64,000 nucleotides of DNA from Sphingopyxis terrae subsp. terrae NBRC 15098 (lineage in GTDB: Bacteria; Pseudomonadota; Alphaproteobacteria; Sphingomonadales; Sphingomonadaceae). The stretch spans positions 124,001 to 188,000 of the forward strand of contig NZ_BCZQ01000017.1 in assembly GCF_001598815.1 (NCBI RefSeq). The letters run 5' to 3'. Made by a program: the position numbers and the translations under genes. A model generated the notes under the pieces. It did no database searches. It had not been told where the DNA came from and saw nothing but the letters and a program-made list of their open reading frames with translations. This document shows positions 44,978 to 54,070 of this stretch, piece after piece. Positions within the stretch are counted from its first letter, which is position 1. Every line of letters starts with the position of its first letter.

Positions 44978-45607
44978 TCAGTCCGCTTCGCCTAGCTGCT
45001 CGCGCTCGCGTAGTCTTTCGGCGTAGCGGTAGCTTGCTTCCATGGAGTGATAGGTATCGGCGTAGCGATCGATGTCACCGAGCGCGCATTCGACCTCATA
45101 CTCCACCGAGTGCGGCGACGAGCCCGGACGCTTTCGACCCAGCCAGCGCTCCAGCTTGTCGAAGCGGCTCTGCATCCCCTGCACGCTGCATGCAATGCGC
45201 AGATCGTCGAGATTGCTACTCGTCCGATTGCGGCTCCAGGCCCTGCAGGCGAACTCAAGCTCTTCACCCCGCGTCGGAGGGCGGTCGCTGAGATCGGCTC
45301 CACCATCTTTCGTGAGAGTGGGGTCGGCCTGTACATTGGCAAGGCCCGCACTGAGTGCCTCGCAGAGTTCGCTATGATATTCATCCCGGCGCGCGGCGTC
45401 CCAATCATAGGGGCCAGCGCCGACGAAAAGATGCGGCAGCTTGAAATGCACCCGCACCGCCTTCGGCAGCATCTTCTCGATCCGGATCACTCCGCGGATG
45501 ACATCGAGGAGGTGCTCGGCGTCGATCCCGGCCCACGGCCGCGCAAGATTCTCGAGCGCGCTGAGGTTCGAATTGGTGGGCGTGTCCCCCGTGTTCCAGT
45601 ATCGCAT
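44978..45607 (-). CDS. Unknown protein, partner of HEPN gene
   Basis: A 209-residue protein without a recognised family: MRYWNTGDTPTNSNLSALENLARPW, then DAEHLLDVIRGVIRIEKMLP, DEYHSELCEALSAGL and YADTYHSMEASYRYAERLRERE. It is mostly helical and acidic. ATG 45607 lies two bases after the stop of the HEPN-motif gene, so the pair is one transcript. By position it could be the antitoxin or regulator of the HEPN protein. This is inference. Confidence 0.5.
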   Translation of the reverse strand: MRYWNTGDTPTNSNLSALENLARPWAGIDAEHLLDVIRGVIRIEKMLPKAVRVHFKLPHLFVGAGPYDWDAARRDEYHSELCEALSAGLANVQADPTLTKDGGADLSDRPPTRGEELEFACRAWSRNRTSSNLDDLRIACSVQGMQSRFDKLERWLGRKRPGSSPHSVEYEVECALGDIDRYADTYHSMEASYRYAERLREREQLGEAD

Positions 45608-45609
45608 AG

Positions 45610-46326
45610 TCAGTGCTTCCGTTTCTCTTTGGCCTTGATCCCTAGAATGGCTTTCGCCTCGGCGTTTGCGCCCTTCGCAATCTGATCGAGGCGAGCCTTG
45701 AAAATGGGATCGGCGAGGAGCTGGGCCTTTGGCCCTTCGCCGGAATCGCACATAATGGCGTAAAAGAGCCGATAGAGCGTCTGCGCTCGCTCCGCTTCCT
45801 CGATCGCCGCATCGAAATCAGGCCGCCGATAGACCAGGATCTTCTCTTCATCGATTGGCATAGGCCGGATCACGCCGCGACCGTCGGGAAGTTCCTCCAC
45901 GCGCTGGCGATGGCTGATGTTGTACTTCACGATGGTCTTGGGGTGGGTGAGCAGGATCGCTTCCGTGAGTTCGGAGCAATGCCCCCAGATACGATGGGCA
46001 AAATGATTGCGGGTCTTGCGCGACTCCTCTGCGACCGAGCCGATCGCCTTGAACAGCAGTTGCTGCCACTCGGGGAGCGCTTCGTGCGCTGCCGCATCAA
46101 GTGCGCCCCGCTGTGCACCGGCTCCGACCAGCGAGAGATACATTGCAGTGCCGACCGCAATGTCGCTTTTCAGCATCCGGCTGAGGATCGAGGCAATATC
46201 GCCATCGATATGCGCCCACAGAGCAATTACATAGGCAACGTCGCTGGCGAACGGCGAATGGCGTAGAATGCCCGGCGCGAAAAAGACGCGGCCATCGGGC
46301 GATTCCTCAGCGAGCGTTTTGGGCAC
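45610..46326 (-). CDS. HEPN-motif protein (putative RNase toxin)
   Basis: A 238-residue helical protein carrying RNHFAH at 106-111 (EESRKTRNHFAHRIWG), an exact RX4H motif of HEPN RNases, within a bundle (YVIALWAHIDGDIASILSRML before, ELTEAILLTHPKTIVKYN after). The C-terminal 60 residues are helical with a basic tail (GIKAKEKRKH). It is the first gene of a two-gene unit with the following unknown protein. Family knowledge suggests RNA cleavage as a growth-arrest or antiviral response; the trigger and partner are unknown. Confidence 0.55.
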   Translation of the reverse strand: MPKTLAEESPDGRVFFAPGILRHSPFASDVAYVIALWAHIDGDIASILSRMLKSDIAVGTAMYLSLVGAGAQRGALDAAAHEALPEWQQLLFKAIGSVAEESRKTRNHFAHRIWGHCSELTEAILLTHPKTIVKYNISHRQRVEELPDGRGVIRPMPIDEEKILVYRRPDFDAAIEEAERAQTLYRLFYAIMCDSGEGPKAQLLADPIFKARLDQIAKGANAEAKAILGIKAKEKRKH

Positions 46327-46496
46327 CTTTCCTCCTCTTTCGCGCGGTCAAATTCGTTGGCCACATTATATGGCGACATCGTCGCTGCTCCTAATTTTGG
46401 GTTACCGCTGGCGCTTTGCCCCCCGACCGGAAAGATGCCACATCCAAGTATCCCAGTTCTGCGATCCGCTAATTGCTGGATAAAAAGGAGCTTATC

Positions 46497-46727
46497 ATGG
46501 ACGAAGACGCACTTTTTGCGGTTGGTTCAATATTGGCAGCGCTCGGCGGCGTGCTGGAGCGAAAGGGTGTCTGCACAACCAATGAGTTTGCCGAAACGCT
46601 TGGCAGCGTGGCGCTAATGACGGCCGAGTCCGGGGATCAATATAAGAACCGTGCTGCCTATATCGGGAGCTGGGCGCAAATGGTGCGCGCGGCCGCCGAA
46701 CATTCGGGGAGCGCGCGCGAACATTAA
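46497..46727 (+). CDS. Small acidic protein, unknown
   Basis: A 76-residue protein: MDEDALFAVGSILAALGGVLERKG, then TNEFAETLGSVALMTAES and AAYIGSWAQMVRAAAEH. It appears to be two helices, partly amphipathic. AAGGAG lies six bases before the ATG, which supports expression. It stands alone between the HEPN pair (divergent) and the RadC-like gene (convergent). I recognise no family. Confidence 0.5.
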   Translation: MDEDALFAVGSILAALGGVLERKGVCTTNEFAETLGSVALMTAESGDQYKNRAAYIGSWAQMVRAAAEHSGSAREH

Positions 46728-46747
46728 CGATCCGGCCTCGGCATCGT

Positions 46748-47899
46748 TCATTCGGCACCGGCTTCGAAATAGGCGCGCATCCGGTGAGCGATGATCGGAT
46801 CGAGCCGGATGAAAGTCCGGCGCCCGTCGATCGGATCGGGTACGCGGCGCGTAATGCCGGCATCGCAGAGGCGCTGCGCCAGCCGTAGCGCGCTGCTCAT
46901 CGGGATCGAGGACGTGACGCATAGCGCGCTGATGGACAGGCGCTTTCGCTCGCATTCGTGAACGAAGAGATCGATCAGCATTTCCCATGCGGGATCGCCA
47001 AAGAGTTCAGGGGCCCCGATCAGTTGTTGGCGGAGGAGGCGCCTGCGCATCGCGGCCTTCGCATTAGCCAGCGCAATGTCCCCATGGTCGATGCGGGCGG
47101 GACCTCCCGGACTTCGCAATGTGAAGGAGGCTGACGGAATCGGCGTCCCCGCAAGAGTGTCGTTGCTGATGACGTGATGGCAGTGGGTTGATGTCACAAC
47201 GATGTGGTCGATGATCTCGACGTTGAGCGACCGTCCGATCATTTCGAGCTTCCGCGTCGCCTCGATGTCCTCGACGCTGGGGCGATGGTCGCCGCTCGGA
47301 TGGTTGTGGACGAGGATTAGCCCGGCGGCATTGAGTTCGAGCGCACGCCGGAAGATCGTTCGGGGGTAGATGGCAAGCTGCGCAAGCGTGCCGCTTTGCA
47401 AAACCTCGTCGGCGAGAAGATGGCGCCCACCGTCGAGGAAGAGGATACGGAGCCGTTCGTCGGAGAGCGAGCCCATCGACATGATGAGGTAGGAGCGGAG
47501 CCTCCGGTCGAAGGGATCGATGCTGATACCTCGAAGATCGCCGGAAAGGCTCTCGGTGGCGAGCTTATGTGCCTCGAGAATGACCTCTGCGACCTGCGGC
47601 GCGTCACCAATGACGCGAGCGAGCGCTTCTGGCGACTGCGCCCAAATGCGGCTGATCGAATGAAACGCGACAAGTAGCCGGTCCGCTAAGGCTTCGCAGC
47701 GTTCGGGCTCGATGGTCGCAATAAAATGTACCAGGACCGATCGCTGCCGGCTCGAGCCAATCGCTTTTGGTGATGCCAGGTTGCGGCCACGAGGAGCGGC
47801 GGAAGAAGCCAGGATGCAGCGACCTGCATCGTCAGATACGCTATTGGGTGGAGTTCCATGTCGATCGCGCGGGTCGTGTGAGCCAGTAGCGGAAGACAT
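46748..47899 (-). CDS. RadC-like JAB/MPN protein with C-terminal winged helix
   Basis: Contains a RadC-type JAMM domain: LILVHNHPSGDHRPSVED has the HxHPSGxxxPSxxD metal motif, preceded by LFLDGGRHLLADEVLQ. The C-terminus (about 110 residues) is a MarR-like winged helix (LSISALCVTSSIPMSSALRLAQRL, then RRVPDPIDGRRTFIRLDP). RadC-like proteins are common on mobile elements; their role, long called DNA repair, is not settled. The true start is uncertain: an ATG at 47899 gives 383 residues but overlaps the membrane-protein gene by 214 bases, and homology starts only near 47690. The winged helix could make it a DNA-targeted isopeptidase-like enzyme or regulator. Confidence 0.65.
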   Translation of the reverse strand: MSSATGSHDPRDRHGTPPNSVSDDAGRCILASSAAPRGRNLASPKAIGSSRQRSVLVHFIATIEPERCEALADRLLVAFHSISRIWAQSPEALARVIGDAPQVAEVILEAHKLATESLSGDLRGISIDPFDRRLRSYLIMSMGSLSDERLRILFLDGGRHLLADEVLQSGTLAQLAIYPRTIFRRALELNAAGLILVHNHPSGDHRPSVEDIEATRKLEMIGRSLNVEIIDHIVVTSTHCHHVISNDTLAGTPIPSASFTLRSPGGPARIDHGDIALANAKAAMRRRLLRQQLIGAPELFGDPAWEMLIDLFVHECERKRLSISALCVTSSIPMSSALRLAQRLCDAGITRRVPDPIDGRRTFIRLDPIIAHRMRAYFEAGAE

Positions 47900-48171
47900 T
47901 GCAGGACTGCCGCCAGCATGGGCCAGAAGCGATAGGCCGTCAGCGCTACGGTCATCGTCGCGGCCGCCGCTATCAGATCGATCAGCAAGTGACCCGTATC
48001 GACCGTGACAAAGTTCACCGCAAAAATCAGGTGTAGAGCCTGATCGGAAATCAGCATGAACAGGAGAATGGCTGCCACCGCTCTCTCCGGGCCGCCGCCC
48101 TTGCGGAGAGCGTAGACGAGAGCCACCAGCAGCAATGTCACGAAGATTGCGATCCGCAGCATCGCGCTCAT
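47686..48171 (-). CDS. Small polytopic membrane protein, unknown
   Basis: A 161-residue protein with four or five membrane helices (MLRIAIFVTLLLVALVYAL; AVAAILLFMLISDQALHLIF; LLIDLIAAAATMTVALTAY; WPMLAAVLQCLPLLA; AASWLLPPLLVAATW). The tail is polar. It precedes the RadC-like gene on the same strand and probably overlaps its 5' end. The other frame over this stretch encodes only Arg/Ser/Gly-rich sequence, so this frame is the real one. Function unknown. Confidence 0.6.
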   Translation of the reverse strand: MSAMLRIAIFVTLLLVALVYALRKGGGPERAVAAILLFMLISDQALHLIFAVNFVTVDTGHLLIDLIAAAATMTVALTAYRFWPMLAAVLQCLPLLAHTTRAIDMELHPIAYLTMQVAASWLLPPLLVAATWHHQKRLARAGSDRSWYILLRPSSPNAAKP

Positions 48172-48203
48172 TCACCATGCCGATGGCCCATCGTCAATGT
48201 CGC

Positions 48204-48536
48204 TCAGCTCACCAGGGAAAGCTTTGCGGGGCCGGCTTCGGCAGCTGCGGGGCATTCGTGAAGGTCGAGGCCTGACGTTTCACGGCCGATATCGGCAAGG
48301 TCGCCATGAACACGAAGGATGTCGCCGCTCACCCCGACCAGCGCCAGTTGCGCTTCGGCGATGCGGCGGATCGTCGCATGTCCCTTGGCAGCAGGGACGC
48401 CGGCCGTATCTCGACGGGCAGTGACGACCTCCGCCATCAGCGACGAAACGGCGATGAGGGCGCCATCGATCTGCGCTTCGGCTGCAGGCACCACTCGCTG
48501 CAACCGCTCCGCGGCAACGCTGTTCAAATTTTGCAT
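48204..48536 (-). CDS. Small hypothetical protein
   Basis: A 110-residue protein: MQNLNSVAAERLQRVVPAAEA, then LIAVSSLMAEVVTARRD, HATIRRIAEAQLALVG and GLDLHECPAAAEAG. It is helical and Ala-rich, with no known motif. AGGAG is placed three to four bases before the ATG at 48536; a longer start is unnecessary. It lies between the membrane protein and the LuxR-type regulator, both on the same strand, and may be under the latter's control. Confidence 0.5.
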   Translation of the reverse strand: MQNLNSVAAERLQRVVPAAEAQIDGALIAVSSLMAEVVTARRDTAGVPAAKGHATIRRIAEAQLALVGVSGDILRVHGDLADIGRETSGLDLHECPAAAEAGPAKLSLVS

Positions 48537-48597
48537 AGACTCTCCTCTCCGGAGAAGCGCGCTGCGCTCCCGGACCATGGTTCAACACGATATGGGA

Positions 48598-49116
48598 TCA
48601 GGCCGAGGCGAGCCGGGTCAGCGTCTGACCGATCGACAGGCCTGCGATGACCATGAGCAGGACCGCGATGAGCAAGCTCACGACGATCACGACCCGGGCC
48701 TGAGGCCTATAGTTCGGCCTCAGCAAATCCCTGAACGGAGAGCCTTCGCTCCGAGACCCGGCTCGACTTGCCAAATTATCGTTCAGATGCAGCAAGCTAG
48801 CGGGGTCACCGTCCGGGAAATCGGATGGCACCAGTTCGGGGGTTGGCGGTAGTATGACCGGATCACATGGTATCCGATCATAGGTCTGGCGGAGCCGCGC
48901 ATAGATGATCGCGGTCTCGTCGCGGTTGGCCGCGCCCAGCGTGTCGCGTGCGGTGGTGAGCCGCAAATCCACCGCCTGCTTCGATATGTCGAGGTCGCGG
49001 GCGATCTGTTTCGAGGTTTTTCGTTCCAGCAGCAAATCGAGACAGGCCCGCTGCTTTTCTGTCAAGCGCGTCCACCTCAAGAACTCGTCCGAATGCTGCG
49101 ACCCCGAATCACTCAT
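48598..49116 (-). CDS. LuxR-type HTH regulator with C-terminal membrane anchor
   Basis: A 172-residue protein. The N-terminus is a LuxR/GerE helix-turn-helix (TEKQRACLDLLLERKTSKQIARDLDISKQAVDLRLTTARDTLG); the middle is a Pro/Asp-rich linker; the C-terminus is one membrane helix (RVVIVVSLLIAVLLMVIAGLSIG). A DNA-binding domain tethered to the membrane without a ligand domain is unusual and would read membrane or envelope state. It is divergent from trbB, with 220 bases between them, so it is well placed to control the trb operon, the leftward genes, or both. Confidence 0.72.
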   Translation of the reverse strand: MSDSGSQHSDEFLRWTRLTEKQRACLDLLLERKTSKQIARDLDISKQAVDLRLTTARDTLGAANRDETAIIYARLRQTYDRIPCDPVILPPTPELVPSDFPDGDPASLLHLNDNLASRAGSRSEGSPFRDLLRPNYRPQARVVIVVSLLIAVLLMVIAGLSIGQTLTRLASA

Positions 49117-49336
49117 CCTGACACTGTTGTCAAAATCGCGCTCGGCACAACCCGCCGACCTTCATTTAATCGCTTCCGAATCGGAACTGATCGCATCGCG
49201 GCCTACGCCATTCCCTGTCTTTCTTACCCACAGTACGACGCGCGCAAATCTCTGTTGAAAATAGTGAATCTCTGCGTCTCTTACTCGTCCCCGTCGAGCC
49301 GGGCGTCCTTGCCCGGACCATCCAACGGGGACTATC
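49117..49336 (+). promoter_or_regulatory. Divergent promoter region and hairpin leader of trbB
   Basis: Holds promoters for the LuxR-type gene (left) and the trb operon (right). A hairpin CCGGGC (49299-49304), loop GTCCTT, GCCCGG (49311-49316) lies 20 bases before the trbB ATG, followed by an ACGGGGAC ribosome binding site. Its placement and loop resemble the HU leader hairpin at 21418. No -35/-10 was assigned. Confidence 0.45.
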
Positions 49337-50314
49337 ATGGGCGCAGGGCCGGTCCGTTTCGAGGCGCAGGGGCGTGGTGCCCGCATGCTGCGGACAGCGC
49401 TTGGCGGCGCAATTGCCGAGTGGCTTGCCGACCCCGCGGTCATCGAAATCATGCTGAACCCCGACGGTCGGCTCTGGGTCGATCGCCTCGGCGCAGGGAT
49501 CACCGATAGCGGTATCCTGCTCGCGGCCACCGATGGCGAGCGCATCATCCGGCTCGTGGCGCATCATGTCGGCGCCGAGGTCCATGCCGGGTCGCCGCGC
49601 GTGTCGGCCGAGCTTCCCGAAAGCGGCGAGCGCTTCGAGGGTCTGTTGCCGCCCGTGGTCGCGGCGCCGACCTTCGCAATCCGCAAGCCCGCGGTCGCCG
49701 TCTTCTCGCTCGGCGATTATGTCGCAGCCGGCATCATGTCCGCACCGGCGGCAGAGGCGCTGCGCTCCGGGGTCGCCGAGCGCCTCAATATCCTCGTCGC
49801 CGGCGGAACCGGGACGGGTAAGACGACGCTCACCAATGCCCTGCTCGCCGAGGTTGCCAAGACCAGCGAACGCGTCGTCCTGATCGAAGACACCCGCGAG
49901 CTCCAATGCGCGGCTCCGAACCTCGTCGCGATGCGCACCAAGGATGGGGTCGCGTCGCTGTCCGATCTCGTCCGTTCCTCGCTTCGGCTTCGGCCGGACC
50001 GCATCCCGATCGGCGAGGTCCGCGGTGCCGAGGCGCTCGATCTTCTGAAGGCGTGGGGCACCGGACATCCCGGCGGCATCGGCACGATCCACGCGGGCAG
50101 CGCGATCGGCGCACTCCGCCGCATGGAGCAGCTCATTCAGGAAGCCGTGATCACGGTCCCGCGGGCCCTCCTCGCAGAAACGATCGATCTCGTTGCCGTT
50201 CTCGTGCGCGACGGCGCCGGGCGGCGCCTTGCCGAACTCGCCCGCGTCGACGGTCTCGATGCGTCGACCGGCGACTATCGCATCACCCCCCTCTTTACCC
50301 CCGAAGGAGACTGA
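49337..50314 (+). CDS. trbB: TrbB, VirB11-like secretion ATPase
   Basis: A 325-residue hexameric ATPase at the cytoplasmic face of the mating channel, powering pilus assembly and transfer. Key motifs: Walker [17 protein letters not shown] near 155-165, the Asp box LIEDTREL, Walker B-like [16 protein letters not shown] and the His box [14 protein letters not shown]. It is the first gene of the complete trb cluster. Length and motif spacing are normal for TrbB. Confidence 0.95.
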   Translation: MGAGPVRFEAQGRGARMLRTALGGAIAEWLADPAVIEIMLNPDGRLWVDRLGAGITDSGILLAATDGERIIRLVAHHVGAEVHAGSPRVSAELPESGERFEGLLPPVVAAPTFAIRKPAVAVFSLGDYVAAGIMSAPAAEALRSGVAERLNILVAGGTGTGKTTLTNALLAEVAKTSERVVLIEDTRELQCAAPNLVAMRTKDGVASLSDLVRSSLRLRPDRIPIGEVRGAEALDLLKAWGTGHPGGIGTIHAGSAIGALRRMEQLIQEAVITVPRALLAETIDLVAVLVRDGAGRRLAELARVDGLDASTGDYRITPLFTPEGD

Positions 50315-50316
50315 CC

Positions 50317-50649
50317 ATGACCCACGCCGCCCGGCGGGAGGCACCGCGCTTCCTGCTCGCCCCGACCGCTCTTTATGTCGCGCTCGTTACCGCCTTCCCG
50401 GCTCGGGCCGGTGGCTCGTCGATGCCATGGGAAGCGCCGCTGCAATCGATCCTCGAAAGCGTCGAGGGGCCGGTCGCGAAGGTGATCTCGCTGATCATCA
50501 TCATCATCACCGGTCTGTCCATCTCGTTCGGCGACACGTCGGGCGGCTTTCGCCGCATGGTCCAGATCGTGTTCGGGCTGTCGATCGCCTTCGCGGCGTC
50601 GAGCTTCTTCCTGACCTTCTTTTCCTTCGGCGGCGGAGCCGTCGTCTGA
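50317..50649 (+). CDS. trbC: TrbC, VirB2-like pilin
   Basis: A 110-residue prepilin, processed by signal peptidase and, by analogy with RP4, cyclised by TraF. A long signal sequence ends PARAGG; the mature part has two hydrophobic helices (VAKVISLIIIIITGLSISFG; MVQIVFGLSIAFAASSFFLTFFSFG). ATG 50317 comes two bases after the trbB stop, with GGAG before it. Its stop overlaps trbD. Confidence 0.88.
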   Translation: MTHAARREAPRFLLAPTALYVALVTAFPARAGGSSMPWEAPLQSILESVEGPVAKVISLIIIIITGLSISFGDTSGGFRRMVQIVFGLSIAFAASSFFLTFFSFGGGAVV

Positions 50650-50918
50650 TGGATGCTCCGGCCGAAGTCACCGGTTTCTTCGCGCCCGTGCACCGCGCGC
50701 TCGCCGAGCCGATCCTGCTCGGCGGCGCGCCGCGCGCCCTCGCGATCGCCAATGGCACGCTCGCGGCCGGGATCGGCCTTGGTCTCCGCCTCTGGATCGC
50801 GGGTCTCGTCCTCTGGATCGTCGGCCATGCGCTCTCGGTCTGGGCGGCGCGCCGCGACCCGCAATTCGTCGACGTCGCCAAGCGTCACCTCAAATATCCT
50901 GTCTGGATGCGGCCATGA
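50649..50918 (+). CDS. trbD: TrbD, VirB3-like inner membrane protein
   Basis: An 89-residue protein: FFAPVHRALAEPILLGGAPR, then a membrane segment (IANGTLAAGIGLGLRLWIAGLVLWIVGHALSVW split in two helices) and RRDPQFVDVAKRHLKYP, the typical VirB3/TrbD ending. It is part of the inner-membrane complex and works with TrbE. It overlaps trbC by one base and trbE by ATGA. Confidence 0.9.
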   Translation: MDAPAEVTGFFAPVHRALAEPILLGGAPRALAIANGTLAAGIGLGLRLWIAGLVLWIVGHALSVWAARRDPQFVDVAKRHLKYPVWMRP

Positions 50919-53356
50919 TGAACCTCGCCGAATATCGCTCGAAGTCGGCCTGCCTTGCCGATTATCTCCCCTGGGTCGCGCTGGTTGCCGAGGGCGCCGT
51001 GCTGAACAAGGATGGCTCCTTCCAGCGAACCGCGTCCTTCCGCGGCCCCGATCTCGACAGCGCCACCCCCGCCGAACTCGTCGCGGTCACCGCCCGGCTC
51101 AACAATGCGATCCGGCGCCTCGGCTCGGGCTGGGCCTTGTTCGTGGAGGCGCAGCGGCTGCCATCGAGCGATTATCCCGCATCCTCATTCCCCGATCCGG
51201 CATCCGCTCTGGTCGACATGGAGCGCCGCGAGCAATTCCGGGAGGAAGGGGCGCATTTCGAGAGCCGCTATTATCTGACCCTCCTGTGGATGCCGCCGGC
51301 CGAGGATGCCTCGCGGGCGGAGGGCTGGCTTTATGAGGGTATGGAGCGCTCGGGGGTCGATCCGAAGGAGCATCTCGCGAGCTTCATCGACCGGTCGAAC
51401 CGCATCCTTCATCTCGTCGAAGGCTTCATGCCCGAGGCCGAATGGCTCGATGACGGCGAGACTCTGACCTATCTCCATTCAACCGTATCGACGAAGCGGC
51501 AGCGGGTCCGGGTCCCCGAGACGCCAGTCTATCTCGACGCGCTGCTGACGGACCAGCCGCTCATCGGCGGGCTTGAGCCCCGGCTCGGCGAGCAGCATCT
51601 GCGGACCCTGACGATCACGGGCTTTCCGACCGCCACCTGGCCCGGCCTGCTCGACGATCTCAACCGGCTGGCCTTCGCCTATCGCTGGTCGACCCGCGCG
51701 ATCATGCTCGACAAAACCGACGCGACAAAACTACTGACGAAAATCCGGCGGCAATGGTTCGCCAAGCGCAAGTCGATCGCGGCGATCCTCAAGGAGGTGA
51801 TGACCAACGAGCAATCGGCGCTCGTCGACAGCGACGCATCGAACAAGGCCGCCGATGCCGACATGGCCTTGCAGGAACTCGGCGCCGATCATGCCGGCGT
51901 CGCCTATGTGACCGCGACCGTAACCGTGTGGGACGCCGACGCGGCCCTCGCCGCGGAGAAGCTCCGGCTGGTCGAGAAAGTCATCCAGGGGCGCGACTTC
52001 ACCTGCACGATCGAGGGCATGAACGCGATCGAGGCCTGGCTCGGGAGTTTGCCCGGCCACGCCTATGCCAATGTTCGCCAACCGCCGATCTCCACCCTCA
52101 ACCTTGCCCACATGATCCCCCTGTCTGCCGTGTGGGCGGGGGCGGAACGGGACGAGCATTTCGGGGACGCCCCCTTGCTCTATGGCAAGACCGAAGGCTC
52201 GACCCCGTTCCGCCTTTCCCTCCATGTCGGCGACGTCGGTCATTGCCTCGTCGTCGGTCCGACGGGGGCAGGCAAATCGGTGCTGCTCGCGACGATGGCG
52301 ATGCAGTTTCGCCGCTATCCGGGCTCGCAAATCTTCGCGTTCGATTTCGGCGGCTCGATCCGCGCCGCGGCCCTCGCGATGGGCGGGGACTGGCAGGATC
52401 TTGGCGGGGCGCTCCACGATGGCGAGGGCGGCGTGGCGTTGCAGCCGCTCGCCCGGATCGACGAGGCGTCCGAGCGGAGCTGGGCGGCCGAATGGCTCGC
52501 CGCGCTGTTCGCGGGCGAAGGCATGATGATCGACCCGGCGGCGAAGGAGCATCTCTGGTCGGCGCTGACTTCGCTCGCGACGGCGCCTGTCGCCGAACGC
52601 ACGCTGACGGGGCTCGCGGTGCTTCTCCAGTCGCGCGAACTCAAGCAGGCGCTCGCGCCCTATTTGGTCGGCGGACCCTGGGGGCGGCTGCTCGATGCCG
52701 ACGAGGAGCGCATCGGGGCCGCGCGCGTGCAGGCCTTCGAGACCGAAGGCCTTGTCGGCGCCGCGTCGGCGGGACCTGTCCTGTCCTATTTGTTTCACCG
52801 GATCGCCGGACGGCTCGACGGCTCGCCGACGCTCATCATCATCGACGAAGGCTGGCTCGTGCTCGACAGCCCGGCCTTCGCGGCGCAGCTGCGCGAATGG
52901 CTGAAGACGCTCCGCAAGAAGAATGCGAGCGTGGTCTTCGCGACGCAGAGCCTTGCCGACATCGAAACCTCGAGCATCGCGCCTGCGATCATCGAAAGCT
53001 GTCCGACCCGCATATTCCTGCCGAACGAGCGCGCGCTCGAGCCGCAGATTGCCCGCATCTACGAGCGCTTCGGCCTCAACGACCGGCAGATCGAGATATT
53101 GAGCCGGGCGACACCTAAGCGCGACTATTATTGCCAGTCGCGGCGCGGCAATCGCCTCTTCGACCTGGGGCTAGGCGAGGTTGCGCTCGCCTTCACCGCC
53201 GCATCCTCGAAGACCGACCAGACGCGCATCGCCGAGCTGTTCGCAGCGCACGGCCCCGAAGGGTTCGCGGCCGCCTGGCTTTCCCACCGCAAGCTCGAAT
53301 GGGCGGCCGAGCTGCTCCCCACCATTGCCGCCCCCAATGAGGAGTTCCCCCGATGA
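50915..53356 (+). CDS. trbE: TrbE, VirB4-like secretion ATPase
   Basis: An 813-residue ATPase of the mating channel. It starts MMNLAEYRSKSACLADYLPW, has the CagE/VirB4 N-terminal domain, then Walker A VVGPTGAGKSVLLATM near 448-455, FAFDFGGSIRA, Walker B TLIIIDEGWLVLD and VVFATQSLADIETS. Full length, no break. The ATGA junctions with trbD and trbJ indicate coupled translation. Confidence 0.95.
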   Translation: MMNLAEYRSKSACLADYLPWVALVAEGAVLNKDGSFQRTASFRGPDLDSATPAELVAVTARLNNAIRRLGSGWALFVEAQRLPSSDYPASSFPDPASALVDMERREQFREEGAHFESRYYLTLLWMPPAEDASRAEGWLYEGMERSGVDPKEHLASFIDRSNRILHLVEGFMPEAEWLDDGETLTYLHSTVSTKRQRVRVPETPVYLDALLTDQPLIGGLEPRLGEQHLRTLTITGFPTATWPGLLDDLNRLAFAYRWSTRAIMLDKTDATKLLTKIRRQWFAKRKSIAAILKEVMTNEQSALVDSDASNKAADADMALQELGADHAGVAYVTATVTVWDADAALAAEKLRLVEKVIQGRDFTCTIEGMNAIEAWLGSLPGHAYANVRQPPISTLNLAHMIPLSAVWAGAERDEHFGDAPLLYGKTEGSTPFRLSLHVGDVGHCLVVGPTGAGKSVLLATMAMQFRRYPGSQIFAFDFGGSIRAAALAMGGDWQDLGGALHDGEGGVALQPLARIDEASERSWAAEWLAALFAGEGMMIDPAAKEHLWSALTSLATAPVAERTLTGLAVLLQSRELKQALAPYLVGGPWGRLLDADEERIGAARVQAFETEGLVGAASAGPVLSYLFHRIAGRLDGSPTLIIIDEGWLVLDSPAFAAQLREWLKTLRKKNASVVFATQSLADIETSSIAPAIIESCPTRIFLPNERALEPQIARIYERFGLNDRQIEILSRATPKRDYYCQSRRGNRLFDLGLGEVALAFTAASSKTDQTRIAELFAAHGPEGFAAAWLSHRKLEWAAELLPTIAAPNEEFPR

Positions 53357-54069
53357 AGAATTATATCGTCCGCGCCGTCGCTGCCACGACACTTGCGTCC
53401 CTGACAGTATCGGGCGCGATGCTGGCCGTCCCGGCGAGCGCGCAGCTCGGCGGCATCGTTCACGATCCGCGCAACTATTCGCAGAATATCCTGACCGCGG
53501 CGCGCACGCTCGAGCAGATCAACAACCAGATCAAGCAGCTGCAGAATCAGGCGACCTCACTGATGAACGAGGCGAAGAACCTCAACAGCCTGCCGACATC
53601 GACGCTGGGCACGCTCGAGGCGCAGGTCGACCAGACGCGCCAGCTCCTCGCGCAGGCCGAGGGCATCGCGTTCAACGTGTCGGACATCCAGAAGGGGTTC
53701 GAGGCGCGCTACAAGGGCGGAGCGCTGACGGGCTCTGCCGCCGAGATGGTCGCCAATGCCGAGGCGCGCTGGAAGGACAGCGTCGGCGCCTTCGAGGATG
53801 CGATGAAGGTGCAGGCCGGCATCGTCACGAACATGGGCGGAACGCGGACGTCGATCTCGACGATCGTCGGCGCCAGCCAGTCGGCAACCGGCGCGCTGCA
53901 GGCCGCGCAGGCGGGCAACCAGCTGCTCGCCATCCAGTCGCAGCAGATCGCCGATCTCGCCGCCGTCATGAGCGCGCAGGGCCGCGCCGAGATGCTCGAT
54001 GCCGCGCGCGCCGCCGCAGCCGAGGCCGAAGGCCGCGAACGCTTCCGCCGCTTCCGCAAGGGCAATTGA
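53353..54069 (+). CDS. trbJ: TrbJ, VirB5-like periplasmic protein
   Basis: A 238-residue exported helical protein of the pilus base or tip. The signal peptide is VRAVAATTLASLTVSGAMLAVPASAQ. The mature chain includes DPRNYSQNILTAARTLEQINNQIKQLQNQ, a heptad-like stretch, and QQIADLAAVMSAQGRAEML at the end, as in TrbJ. It overlaps trbE by ATGA. Confidence 0.9.
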   Translation: MKNYIVRAVAATTLASLTVSGAMLAVPASAQLGGIVHDPRNYSQNILTAARTLEQINNQIKQLQNQATSLMNEAKNLNSLPTSTLGTLEAQVDQTRQLLAQAEGIAFNVSDIQKGFEARYKGGALTGSAAEMVANAEARWKDSVGAFEDAMKVQAGIVTNMGGTRTSISTIVGASQSATGALQAAQAGNQLLAIQSQQIADLAAVMSAQGRAEMLDAARAAAAEAEGRERFRRFRKGN

Positions 54070-54070
54070 G

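Noticed and set aside
47900..48178. N-terminal extension of the RadC-like frame
   Set aside because: Arg/Ser/Gly-rich sequence read out of frame through a membrane-protein gene with clear helices; the homologous part starts far downstream.
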